Of a stretch of DNA of 15,748 nt, positions 6,472 through 14,857 are shown one piece after another. Positions within the stretch are counted from its first letter, which is position 1, and the number at the start of each line of letters is the position of its first letter. The DNA is from Clostridiales bacterium (GTDB lineage Bacteria > Bacillota > Clostridia > Oscillospirales > CAG-272). The stretch covers positions 1 to 15,748 of the forward strand of contig DXYE01000062.1 in assembly GCA_019415985.1 (NCBI GenBank). The letters are read 5' to 3'. The position numbers were made by a program, and so were the translations under genes. The notes beneath the pieces are model-generated. The model searched no databases and was not told the origin of the DNA. It saw only the letters and a list, made by a program, of their open reading frames with translations.

Positions 6472-7587
6472 ATGAAACGAATTTGGGTGTTATGTCTGAG
6501 CTGCATACTTCTGTTGGCGATACCGGTATCCGGTTATGCTGAAAACGCATTTTTGGGTGAATCGGGGAAGGTATTTGAAGCGTGGGGGGCATGGGAAGAT
6601 TGGGAACTTTATATGAAAGTTGACGGTAAAAAGGATCGAATATATGATGCGGAGGACGGTCCCTTGATCCTTGAGTGTAATGAACTGCTGGACGGGGAAG
6701 ATACAGGGGCCTCCGCTAAAGTCTACATAATGTCGGACTGGCTGTTACATGTATTTATCGAGGTGACAGATCCTGAGTTGGTGACACCGACGGCTGACCA
6801 GCAGGTAGAGCCTGCCAAAGGCGCGGAGGCGTTTGATTGTATCACAGTAATTTTAGATCCAAAGAATTATCTGGATCCGACAGACAACGGCTATGAGCCG
6901 GAAGAAACCGGCGATGAACCGGTAGATAAGGGCGATATGTCAAAGCGTTTGCGTATTTATCGTATGGATCATACGGGCTTTGGCTATGTTGAGCATGATA
7001 TTATAAGCGATTTGTATGGGAAGTATTTTACCAACAATGACCTTTACGGTTGGGGAGATACGCTGACAAAGGTCCTCGTGGGAAAGGGTGTAACGGATGA
7101 TAATAACGATCCAAGCGCCTGTGTGGGGGTTGAGCTAACGGACAAAGGGTATAATATTGAATTTGCAGCGCCGCTGCTTGAATATAGAGAGGGAACGGAA
7201 TATGGTATCAATATTATTTTGAGCGACGCCTATAACGGCGGGGAATCCGTTTCCCATTATACGATTTCGAGTTCTACTGACAATAAAGAGCCTATGAATT
7301 TGGCGAAATATGATTATTTCTGCTTAGGCGCGGTGATTGTCGATATGCCTCCGGAGGAAGATACTCAGGTTGACACGTCAGGAGAATCATCCTCAGATAC
7401 GATTCAAGCTATACAGGACAGTGACAGCACTGCGGGGACAAAGGGGGATGCAACTGACAGCATATCGAACTCGGACGGCGGCAACAATATACTTTATATC
7501 ATCATTGCAGCGGCAGTCGTTCTGGTTGCGGCAGGTATAATAATATACGTCCTCATACGCAGGAAGGGGAACAATAAGGCGGAATAA
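6472..7587 (+). CDS. Secreted membrane-anchored protein with CBM9/DOMON-like domain
   Basis: 371 aa. Signal peptide at residues 1-23 (KR, a hydrophobic core, then VSGYA before ENAFLG). Residues about 45-310 are a beta-rich domain. Its AKVYIMSDWLLHVFIEVTDPEL and AFDCITVILDP segments resemble family 9 carbohydrate-binding/DOMON-like domains seen in surface proteins of gut Firmicutes. A Ser/Thr/Asp-rich linker (about 315-338) leads to one membrane helix (about 341-363) and a basic RRKGNNKAE tail. The bulk therefore faces outside with the C-terminus inside. The start at 6472 is chosen because GGAGG is 9 nt upstream; 6466 is too close, and the upstream frame to 6379 has no ribosome site. No enzymatic domain is seen. 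The ligand is unknown; sugar binding is inferred from fold resemblance only. Confidence 0.75.
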   Translation: MKRIWVLCLSCILLLAIPVSGYAENAFLGESGKVFEAWGAWEDWELYMKVDGKKDRIYDAEDGPLILECNELLDGEDTGASAKVYIMSDWLLHVFIEVTDPELVTPTADQQVEPAKGAEAFDCITVILDPKNYLDPTDNGYEPEETGDEPVDKGDMSKRLRIYRMDHTGFGYVEHDIISDLYGKYFTNNDLYGWGDTLTKVLVGKGVTDDNNDPSACVGVELTDKGYNIEFAAPLLEYREGTEYGINIILSDAYNGGESVSHYTISSSTDNKEPMNLAKYDYFCLGAVIVDMPPEEDTQVDTSGESSSDTIQAIQDSDSTAGTKGDATDSISNSDGGNNILYIIIAAAVVLVAAGIIIYVLIRRKGNNKAE

Positions 7588-8109
7588 TTCAATAAATTTG
7601 AAGTGAAGTGTCAAGGTCGGCAACAAAATCAGAAAATGCCATGGCATGTGAAAATAAAGGCGACTTTGTGTCCATAAAGATATAGAACGCATGTCATGAA
7701 AGAGGGCGCAGGCTGTTTTAGAAGCAAAGAGGGCTGTGAAATGAATCGTTTTGCAGTCCCCTTTCTGTTATTCGTCCGTATGCAGCAAGAATGAAAAGAT
7801 TTTATGCTTGAATAGCATAAATCCAGGACCTTGACGGCAATTTTTCTTATAAAAATTCTGAAAGGCTTTGATTCCTTCAACAAATTGACATGAAGGGCTG
7901 GTTCCCAGTCCCTGAAATTCACCGGACGGTGTAAGGGGTTTGACAGAAATGCGGTCGTTCGGAATCGTAAAACTCTGTGCGTTAGGCAGAGTAAACAGCG
8001 TTGGTCAATATTTCCATACTACGTACCTGGTTGAACGTCGTGCGGGGATCCTTGCAAAACCTGAAGGTCATACGGCAGCCCGAAATTCATTAACTGGGTG
8101 GATCAACGG
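7588..8109. other. Gene-free interval
   Basis: No supported gene. A small imperfect hairpin lies at 7798-7823 (TTTATGCT with AGCATAAA). A 104-codon frame from 7940 runs through the terminator hairpin and into the lipoprotein gene, and is not believed. The stretch would be the long 3' trailer of the CBM9-like gene unless transcription stops earlier. Confidence 0.5.
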
Positions 8110-8147
8110 AAAAGGATCTGTTGTGCTAAACACAACAGATCCTTTTT
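8110..8147 (-). terminator. Bidirectional terminator, end of the acidic lipoprotein gene
   Basis: AAAAGGATCTGTTGTG (8110-8125) pairs perfectly with CACAACAGATCCTTTT (8131-8146) around a 5-nt loop. T-runs are present on both strands. It lies 15 bp after the minus-strand stop and also faces the plus-strand gene ending at 7587. Confidence 0.92.
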
Positions 8148-8161
8148 ATAAAAGTATTAAA

Positions 8162-10295
8162 CTAATCAGTCATAGGCTGATCCGCGACAAATTTTTCATT
8201 GTCTATGTAATAAATACTCTCATCTTCATTATCTTGCGTCACCGTGAGCGTTGAACCGTTGTAGAAAGTAATAGAAGTAAGAACGTCGTTCTCATCGTAC
8301 TCACAATAGACATCTTCTGTTACGTCGGCATACGCACTGCCCAGCTTCGGCATGATGGAATAACTGATCATGTAATCCGCAGCGTAGAGGAAGAGAACAT
8401 TTTCTGAAGAACTGTAATTATAAAATTCGACACCGTCAATAAATACGCTTTCGTCGGTTATGGCCGGAGGCGTAAATGTCGACCGTGCTCCATCGCCAGA
8501 GATTAATGTAATATCGCCATTTTCTTCAACGACTACCTCCAGCGGAACGGTATAGTCAATCGTACCTGTATTGCCATTGTATAAAGTATAGGTAACCGAG
8601 TAGTCTTTATTTTTGAGAATCAACGTAATGTCATCATAATCCGGATAATCGCCCGGCATGTAGGAGTTAATTAGAATAGAATAGAGTGTAGGATAATTTT
8701 CTTGCAGCTCCTGCAGAATCGACTGGAACTCATCCTCGGCATTATCGCTCTCAATATCAATGGTGTTTTCGTCATTTAACTCCGGAATATCCAGCGTATC
8801 ATTCTCCATAAACTTATAAGATAATTTTATCTCAGCATCGATGTCCATACCCATGACATTGGTATCAATTGCTATGGAAGCACTGAAAGAGTCTTCTGTT
8901 GAAGAAAAAGTTCCCTCAAAGGGAATGCTGTAGGTAACGTTGACACCGGAGACTTCAGCGGAAATAGAAACGCTGCCCTCACCTGAAATTTTACTTTCTT
9001 CCACGGCACCTTTGAACTCAAATTTCACGAGCGTTTTACTATCAGCAAAGGGAACAGCAAAGCCGCTTTCGGCATCGCCGGAATCGGGCAGCATCTCAGA
9101 GTCGTCTCCCTCCGCTGCGCTGGATGCCTGAACGTCTGGCTTACCGGGAACCTTCAGCGCGTTGGTTTTGTCATCACCATTTTCGCTGTCGTCTTTTGCT
9201 TTCGGCGTAATTTCCAGCGTTTCGTTATAACTATAATCCGTACCTTCAAGAGACATGGAATCGGTGTAGGAAATATTTACTTCATCGAAATCCAGCTCCC
9301 AGTACAAATGGGAAACGGATTTCTCATCTGTTTTCAGCACAAAAATGCTGGCAGTAACGGAATTTTCGTCGTCGGATAATTCCATTTCAGCCTTGATTGC
9401 GGTATCTTTCTGTGTGTAAATCGTAACGGTTAAATCGGGAATTTTCTCGCTATCCTCTTCGGCAGAGGTATCGTCTCCGCTCTCTTCACCGGATATCTCG
9501 TCACTGTTGTCATCAGAAGCGGAGGTATCGTTTTCATCAGCAGTATCGCTGGCGGAATCATTAGGGAAATAGTCTTGAAACAGCTCTTCTGCCTTTTGCC
9601 CGATCTCCTGAAGCTGTTCTCCCTTCAGTGTCAAGGTCAGCTTCGTAAGACCTTCATAGGAATCGCCATCTTCGTTCAGCGTCTGTTCCTTCTCCATTGT
9701 TATTGCATCGTCGGTGATGTAGGCTGCGAGGATTTTCGCCGCTTCTTCGAGTATCTTACCGTTCGTCAAATCAGCGTACAGCTTTTGAATCGCGGATAAC
9801 ATGTCTGCTTGGGATTCATCAATGGCTGTATTTTCTGAATCCTCGCTTAAGTTGAATTCAGAACTGAGGTATTTGTCAAGTAGCTCAGGCAGCGCTATGT
9901 AAACGTTTTCACTGCTGAGACCTTCCGGCAGATAAAGATCAGCGTTGAGCTTTTCCTCGCCTGCTGTCAGATCCGCATGCAGAATACCTGCTCCATCAAT
10001 ATCGCGGAAATTACCTTTGTAGGCTCCGCTAATTGAGATCGGCGCAAATTCCATGGACGATATGCCTGCCCCGCTGAGCTCATTGAGCGTGACAGCAAAA
10101 TTGGTATCGATGCTGTTGTGATCATCCTTTATTTGAGGTCTTTGGATCGGGCGCGATGTTGGAAACCAGATCCATGAGCGACGAAGCGGCGTCTTTAAAC
10201 AGCTCACTGTTTGTTTTGGATTTTTCGCAGCCCGGTAATACCAGAGCGGAAACAACCAATAAGAACGCCAGCAATATGGTCAGTTGCTTTTTCAT
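8162..10295 (-). CDS. Large acidic lipoprotein with a one-base frameshift
   Basis: The 5' end (ATG 10295, GGAG 6 nt upstream) encodes a lipoprotein signal: MKKQ, a hydrophobic core, and LPGC with Cys23 as the lipid-anchored residue. This frame stops at TGA 10124-10122 after 57 codons. The remaining ~650 codons, ending at TAG 8164-8162, are in the next frame. Removing one A from AATAAAGG near 10128-10133 joins them into about 710 aa. The body is beta-rich, with Asp/Glu/Ser-rich low-complexity segments (about residues 245-282 and 363-410) and repeated Gly-Ser-Ile/Val sandwich-like strands. I recognise no family. It would be exported and tethered to the outer face of the membrane. The body frame reads through to 10255 but its first ~40 codons look like noise, so no separate start is credited. 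It may be inactive, phase-variable, or a sequence error. Confidence 0.75.
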
Positions 10296-10329
10296 TATGA
10301 ACTCCGTTTCTCCGCAGTGAAATATGGGA

Positions 10330-10361
10330 ATTTCATGTAATCTGCGGCACCTACATGAAAT
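10330..10361 (-). promoter_or_regulatory. Inverted repeat in the leader of the acidic lipoprotein gene
   Basis: ATTTCATGTA (10330-10339) and TACATGAAAT (10352-10361) are perfect 10-bp arms around a GC-rich 12-nt loop, 34 nt upstream of the ATG. It could be an RNA hairpin in the message or an operator. Confidence 0.5.
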
Positions 10362-10495
10362 ATGCTTCCCACAGCGGTTCTGCCCACAAATAAGAGGACG
10401 GTATGTAGAAACTGAAAAGCGGTGCCAGAAAAGGCTGGACCGCAACGTGGGAAGGAAGCTTTCTTTATTATATTAAATTCAGCTTCACTAACGGT

Positions 10496-10524
10496 ATCTT
10501 ACCATATACAATTTGATTTGTCAA
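10496..10524 (-). promoter_or_regulatory. Promoter of the acidic lipoprotein gene
   Basis: On the minus strand TTGACA (10524-10519), 17-bp spacer, TAAGAT (10501-10496). The leader would be about 195 nt. An AACAAA/TTTGTT inverted repeat overlaps the -35. Confidence 0.72.
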
Positions 10525-10565
10525 CAAAATTCGACTTTGTTATTCACGCTGTATACAAATTGTTC

Positions 10566-10581
10566 GTTGTAAATTTACAAC
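10566..10581. promoter_or_regulatory. 16-bp perfect palindrome, candidate operator
   Basis: GTTGTAAATTTACAAC is identical on both strands. Its centre is about 50 bp upstream of the lipoprotein -35, in a gene-free interval (10582-10830 holds nothing else I can name), and it is flanked on both sides by TGTTCG. Confidence 0.45.
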
Positions 10582-10830
10582 TGTTCGATAGAATCGATGG
10601 GGCATTAGTATGGAAAAGTCCTTTTCGGACAAGTGAGGTGGAGGTAGCAGTCTATCGTCTTGTGAACCTGACGTGGTATGGAACCGGAAAATGCATGATT
10701 TTTTACAGAAACGGAACGCGCTACAGTGGCATCCCAAGCTTCTGAGGATTCGTCGTTGTCTGTTGATACCGTTTTGGCCTGGTATCCAGCCTTTCATATA
10801 AGTGTATTCACGGGACTCCGGCAAAATGAT

Positions 10831-10858
10831 AAAAATGCGCGGCATTTTAACCGCGCAT
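10831..10858 (-). terminator. Terminator of the second lipoprotein gene
   Basis: ATGCGCGG (10835-10842) with CCGCGCAT (10851-10858), 8-nt loop; on the minus strand the stem runs into TTTTTAT. It is 37 bp after the stop of the lipoprotein gene. Confidence 0.85.
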
Positions 10859-10894
10859 GAGGCACTTTCTGCTATCTTGAATACAAACGCTGTA

Positions 10895-11746
10895 TTAGGA
10901 TTGTTCGGAGGCATAAAACGCCTTATATTTTTCCAGCTTTTGAATGAGAGCGTCTCCTTCCTCAAAGGGGGCCAAGGAATTGTTCAGCCATGAGAGTTCT
11001 TCGACCCGCCTGATCGGACTGGATTCCGTACTGTAAACAACGCTGCCGTCCTGCGTGGACAGCAACACGACGCTTTGGTTGAGATAAGCATTGACGCCGT
11101 TGACGAAATCTGCAATTCTCTGAGGCTGAAAGGAGGAATCGTCAGAAAAATTCATGTTGAATTCTACACTGTCTGAGGAAACCGAAATGGGCTCCCCGTT
11201 TTCTCCCAGATAAAACAGATCGTAGCTGTAAGCGGCGATGCCGTTGGACATGTACGGATGGTATTGCAAAAGGTAAGCGTTCTCACTGTCTGTACAAAGA
11301 TAGATAGAATTCCAGGAGACATGTGCAACACCGGCCGTCATTTGATACAGGATGGAATCGTTCTCATCTTCCACATAAAGCGAAATTTCACCTTCTTCGG
11401 AAAGATTTGATGCATCAATCCATATGACCTCCGCAGTACCGTCATGTGTCAGGTCCGCTGTTAACGTGCGGAATTTTCCGGCTTTTTCGATGGCATCGAT
11501 CTCAGAAAGATGCGGCTCGGGGTCTCCCTTTATGGGAGGCTTGCTTACCTCAAGATTTTCCTCACTTTCACTCGGCGCCGCTGTTACATCGCTGACCGGC
11601 TCACTGAGCGTAGTGTCGGATACGTTGTCCGTCCCTTGCTCTGTTTCGGTTACGAAAGGCGATACAGGCTTTTCAGTGCACGAGGTGAAGAAGCAGAAGG
11701 TGGTCAGCAATATGCTGATGATCAAAAAAATTGATTTTATTCGCAT
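10895..11746 (-). CDS. Lipoprotein of unknown function
   Basis: 283 aa. N-terminal lipoprotein signal (MRIKS, hydrophobic core, FFTSC with Cys23). A Ser/Thr/Glu-rich linker covers about residues 25-75, and a folded domain covers about 80-283. That domain contains DLTHDGTAEVIWID (98-111), the DxxxDGxxE pattern of FG-GAP/VCBS-like calcium-binding repeats, and a SIYLCTDSENAYLLQYHPYMSNG stretch. This arrangement is common in uncharacterised surface lipoproteins of Clostridia. It would sit on the outer face of the membrane. The start ATG 11746 is the only in-frame choice because TAA lies just upstream, but it lacks an adjacent ribosome site; AAAGGAGAGG is 44 nt upstream. It is followed by the other lipoprotein gene on the same strand, separated by its own terminator and about 530 bp. 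Confidence 0.83.
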   Translation of the reverse strand: MRIKSIFLIISILLTTFCFFTSCTEKPVSPFVTETEQGTDNVSDTTLSEPVSDVTAAPSESEENLEVSKPPIKGDPEPHLSEIDAIEKAGKFRTLTADLTHDGTAEVIWIDASNLSEEGEISLYVEDENDSILYQMTAGVAHVSWNSIYLCTDSENAYLLQYHPYMSNGIAAYSYDLFYLGENGEPISVSSDSVEFNMNFSDDSSFQPQRIADFVNGVNAYLNQSVVLLSTQDGSVVYSTESSPIRRVEELSWLNNSLAPFEEGDALIQKLEKYKAFYASEQS

Positions 11747-12141
11747 GGTTTGGATGCATGGGAAGCTTCCTTACGATCGGAATGAGCTTTCCTCTCCTTT
11801 CTTAGTACTACGTAAAGGTGAAAAAGAATTGCTATGCAATAGCCGGCATAAAAGCAGTTCCTGCATCGGCAGGTCTAATGACGGCATCCTTTTTTGCGCA
11901 AACTGTTTTTATTTATAGATATGTGTAGAGCGCTGAAAACAAGAATAGAAATTACATATCCTTTTGCCGCAAGCCTGTTTCGTATAGAGATCAAGAGGCT
12001 TAGCCCGGCGGTATATCCCGATATGGTTCTGATTATGGGCAGAACGTTTTACAACGGTAGGGGAAACCTATGCTGAAAGGGGGTCCCGAGAGATGTTCTC
12101 CGTTCATGCATAAGGTAAATGGTGTGTGCACTCTCTACCTC

Positions 12142-12171
12142 ATTATATCATTATAACATAATTTTCGTCAA
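12142..12171 (-). promoter_or_regulatory. Minus-strand promoter, likely for the second lipoprotein gene
   Basis: TTGACG (12171-12166), 18-bp spacer, TATAAT (12147-12142), on the minus strand. Transcription would start near 12135. The first intact minus-strand gene is the lipoprotein gene beginning at 11746, so either the leader is long or a small RNA is made. Confidence 0.6.
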
Positions 12172-12431
12172 TTCGCAAGCCCCTGAAAATTGTCTCCGGC
12201 ACCTGATAATGGAGCCCAATGGTTTCGATCCTTCGACGGCTCCAGAGCGAAATACGAGGTATACGTAAAACAGGAAATTTCTGCTGAAAAAACAGATTCC
12301 GTCGTGAAAGGCGGCAGAAATATTCTGCCTCACCCGAATGTGTCTGACAGAGTGACCGACCAATCACGGAAATAACCGCAAATGGGGACAGGCGCAAAAG
12401 CTCAAACTTAAAGAAAGGTATGACAAAGGGT

Positions 12432-12460
12432 TTGACAAAGGGCGTCTGTTGCGGTACAAT
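12432..12460 (+). promoter_or_regulatory. Transketolase operon promoter
   Basis: TTGACA (12432-12437), exact 17-bp spacer, TACAAT (12455-12460). TGACAAAGGG is present twice in tandem, at 12421-12430 and 12433-12442, with the second copy overlapping the -35. Confidence 0.83.
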
Positions 12461-12509
12461 ATAAAAGATATCGCTTATCATAACTTTACCGCACCGAGGA
12501 GGAAAATAT

Positions 12510-13343
12510 ATGGAAGCAGAAAAACTGAAACGCCTGAAAGAAATTGCTGCCAATATCCGCTTGGACATATTGAAGGAAGTCTTCAGCGCAAGCTCCGGTC
12601 ACCCTGGAGGCTCTCTCTCCATTGCGGATATAATGGCCTATCTGTATTTTGAAGAGATGCATGTAGATCCAGCGAATCCGGAGGCGAAGGACCGCGACCG
12701 TTTTGTTTTATCCAAAGGACATACGGCGCCTGCCTTGTATGCCGCATTGGCCGAAAGGGGTTATATTCCAAGAGAGGATCTCAAAACCTTCCGTCATGCC
12801 GACAGCTATCTGCAGGGGCATCCTGATATGAAGCATACACCCGGTGTCGATATGACGACCGGCTCTCTCGGCATAGGCATTTCCGCTGCCTGCGGCATGG
12901 CGCTGTCCGCCAAACTGTCGGGGGATGCTTTCCGTGTTTATACTGTTTTGGGAGACGGCGAATCCGAAGAGGGGCAGGTGTGGGAGGCCGCTATGTTTGC
13001 CGCTCATTATAAGCTGGACAACCTCTGCGCAGTATTGGATTTTAACGGTCTTCAGATAGACGGCCCGATTACAGAGGTCATGAATCCAACGCCGCTGGAC
13101 GAAAAATTTAAAGCTTTCGGTTGGCATGTAAGGAGCATCAACGGACACGACTTTAATCAGATAGAGGAGGCGTTCGCAGAAGCCAGGACCGTAAAGGAAC
13201 GTCCGAGTATCATCATCAGCAAATCCGTAAAAGGAAAAGGCGTTTCTTTTATGGAAAATCAGGTGAGCTGGCATGGTTCCGCGCCGAACCGCGAACAGTA
13301 CGAGCAGGCGACAGCTGAGATCAGAGCCTCCATGCCGGGCTGA
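12510..13343 (+). CDS. Transketolase, N-terminal subunit
   Basis: 277 aa; the thiamine-diphosphate-binding half of a split transketolase. It moves two-carbon ketol units between sugar phosphates in the non-oxidative pentose phosphate pathway, in the cytoplasm, together with the C-terminal subunit encoded next. Visible motifs: SGHPGGSLS (residues 29-37), LSKGH (68-71), LQGHPD (101-106), TGSLG (117-121), and the ThDP/Mg motif GDGESEEGQVWEA...DFN (148-179) with Asp149 and Asn179. These are the family's cofactor and catalytic positions. AGGAGG lies 7 nt before the ATG. A 122-bp gap separates it from the partner gene, wider than usual for this pair. Some split transketolase-like pairs act on other substrates, but the residues here look standard. 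Confidence 0.95.
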   Translation: MEAEKLKRLKEIAANIRLDILKEVFSASSGHPGGSLSIADIMAYLYFEEMHVDPANPEAKDRDRFVLSKGHTAPALYAALAERGYIPREDLKTFRHADSYLQGHPDMKHTPGVDMTTGSLGIGISAACGMALSAKLSGDAFRVYTVLGDGESEEGQVWEAAMFAAHYKLDNLCAVLDFNGLQIDGPITEVMNPTPLDEKFKAFGWHVRSINGHDFNQIEEAFAEARTVKERPSIIISKSVKGKGVSFMENQVSWHGSAPNREQYEQATAEIRASMPG

Positions 13344-13465
13344 AACAAGCGGCAGGAATTAATGTATATGCCTAACGGGCCTTTATACGGCATACAACCC
13401 CGAGGATGCCGGTATACGCAGTGTAACATCGTATGCAAACGCGATTTCGGGGGGAAAGATGAGGA
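13344..13465 (+). other. Structured spacer between transketolase subunit genes
   Basis: A 122-nt non-coding gap. GTATACG (13412-13418) pairs with CGTATGC (13430-13436), and CCCCGA (13398-13403) can pair with TCGGGG (13447-13452). The latter runs into the G-rich tract just before the second subunit's start. TATGCC/GGCATA can also pair around 13367-13394. It may be an RNA element controlling translation of the second gene, or simply a decayed insert. Confidence 0.4.
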
Positions 13466-13471
13466 ATGATT

Positions 13472-14425
13472 ATGGCAGAAAGAATAGCGACCAGAGAAGC
13501 ATATGGCGCGGCTCTTGCGGAGTTCGGAGATATTTATGATATTGTGGTGCTCGATGCAGATCTTGCAGCGGCAACTAAAACCGGAATATTTAAAAAGAAG
13601 TTTCCAAACCGTTTTTTTGACTGTGGTATTGCTGAGGGGAATATGATCGGCGTCGCGGCGGGCCTTGCGGCAGCAGGAAAAATACCGTTCGCAAGCTCCT
13701 TTGCAATGTTTACAGCCGGCCGGGCTTATGAGCAGATACGTAATGCCGTGGGATATCCGCACCTGAATGTAAAAATCGGTGCAACGCACGCAGGCATAAC
13801 GGTAGGTGAGGACGGCGCAACCCATCAATGCAACGAAGATATCGGTACCATGCGCACCATTCCGGGAATGACGATTCTTAATCCTGCGGATGCGGTAGAA
13901 GCCCGTGCTGCTGTTGAAGCGGCCATCCAGTGGAAAGGACCTGTGTACCTGCGCTTCGGCAGATATCCTGTGCCTGTTCTGTTTGACAAGGAAACATATC
14001 GGTTTGAAATCGGTAAAGGCATACAGTTGGCTGACGGAAATGATGCTGCGATTATAGCTACTGGAATCATGGTGGAACAGGCGCTCGCTGCACGTGAAAT
14101 TTTAAAGAACGACGGGATAACTGCGCGTGTCATCAATATACCGACTATAAAACCGCTCGATACCGAAATTATTCTTCGCGCTGCGGCTGAGACGGGAGCG
14201 ATCGTGACGGCAGAGGAGCATAATATCATCGGCGGCTTGGGCAGCGCCGTTGCGGAAATCGTTGCCGAGGCTTTGCCGGTTCCGGTTTTCCGTGTGGGGA
14301 TCCGTGATGAATTTGGCAGGAGCGGCAAGGTCCCTGCTTTGCTTGAGGCATACGGCCTCACTGCGGAAAGCATTGCCGAATCTGTCAGACGTACACGGTC
14401 GATACGTCCTGCAAGCCAGCGGTGA
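13472..14425 (+). CDS. Transketolase, C-terminal subunit
   Basis: About 317 aa; the pyrimidine-binding and C-terminal domains of the split transketolase, partner of the preceding gene. Features: AERIATREAYGAAL start, FFDCGIAEGNMIG with the ThDP-activating Glu55, FASSFAMF, HAGITVGEDGATHQ (106-119), MTILNPADAVE, a GPVYLRFGR segment, and a C-terminal Rossmann-like domain with AEEHNIIGGLGSAVAE and FGRSGKVPALLEAYGL. This layout is also shared with DXS and pyruvate dehydrogenase E1 beta subunits, but adjacency to the N-terminal transketolase subunit settles the assignment. The start ATG 13472 has GAGG 7 nt upstream; ATG 13466 (two residues longer) is an alternative. A strong terminator lies downstream. 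Confidence 0.95.
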   Translation: MAERIATREAYGAALAEFGDIYDIVVLDADLAAATKTGIFKKKFPNRFFDCGIAEGNMIGVAAGLAAAGKIPFASSFAMFTAGRAYEQIRNAVGYPHLNVKIGATHAGITVGEDGATHQCNEDIGTMRTIPGMTILNPADAVEARAAVEAAIQWKGPVYLRFGRYPVPVLFDKETYRFEIGKGIQLADGNDAAIIATGIMVEQALAAREILKNDGITARVINIPTIKPLDTEIILRAAAETGAIVTAEEHNIIGGLGSAVAEIVAEALPVPVFRVGIRDEFGRSGKVPALLEAYGLTAESIAESVRRTRSIRPASQR

Positions 14426-14490
14426 GAGACGGTACAAGCCAAATGCGGCGATCTGAATCTTGATTAAAAGTGATAAATAATTCTATGACG

Positions 14491-14536
14491 GGACGGCAAA
14501 GGGCCTTATTTGCAGGTTTGCTTTGCCGTCCTTTTT
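14491..14536 (+). terminator. Transketolase operon terminator
   Basis: GGACGGCAAAG (14491-14501) pairs perfectly with CTTTGCCGTCC (14521-14531), followed by five Ts; the loop is 19 nt. Confidence 0.92.
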
Positions 14537-14857
14537 CGATTTACAGAAACTTCAGCTGTTCGGATGTATCAAAACGGTTTTCCTGCTGAACAATCCCGTT
14601 GCGGCCATTCGGAAAACAGAGAAAGACTGTGCAAAATCGGGAAGGTTGCAATGCAAAGCCGGCAGGGGACAGCCGCATTCATGAATGGTATGGGAAAGAA
14701 CAATTTTTCGTACATACCGTTTGCGATATCAGGGCGTTTTGATATGCGTTTAAATAGCCAGAGGCCATTATTTCGCCGGCAGATAACAAAGGGTCATCCA
14801 AGTAGAGATGAACGCAAGGTTGCCAACAGATTTAAGATCATAAGTTCGTTTGCTCGC
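14537..14857. other. Gene-free interval
   Basis: Between the transketolase terminator and the minus-strand remnant I see no gene, RNA or convincing promoter. One loose inverted repeat (GTTTTCC/GGAAAAC near 14576-14616) is the only structure noted. Confidence 0.4.

Larger units (their letters stand above)
11747..12509. other. Gene-free divergent control region
   Basis: No coding gene is supported in this ~760 bp. It holds a minus-strand promoter near 12142-12171 and the transketolase promoter at 12432-12460. Inverted repeats include GTTCTG/CAGAAC (12026-12045), TGGAGCC/GGCTCCA (about 12210-12244) and GGCAGAA/TTCTGCC (12313-12329). The minus-strand transcript would have a leader of nearly 390 nt before the lipoprotein ATG. 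I recognise no riboswitch in it. Confidence 0.5.

Noticed and set aside
7940..8254. 104-codon plus-strand frame
   Set aside because: It runs through a perfect 16-bp terminator stem and then antisense into the lipoprotein gene; no recognisable protein features.
10296..10830. Plus- and minus-strand frames of 107-141 codons in the inter-lipoprotein gap
   Set aside because: They overlap the lipoprotein promoter or the neighbouring gene and terminator, lack ribosome sites and show no domain-like composition.
12708..14442. Long minus-strand frames (up to 205 codons) opposite the transketolase genes
   Set aside because: They are antisense to strongly supported genes; openness follows from codon bias on the real strand.
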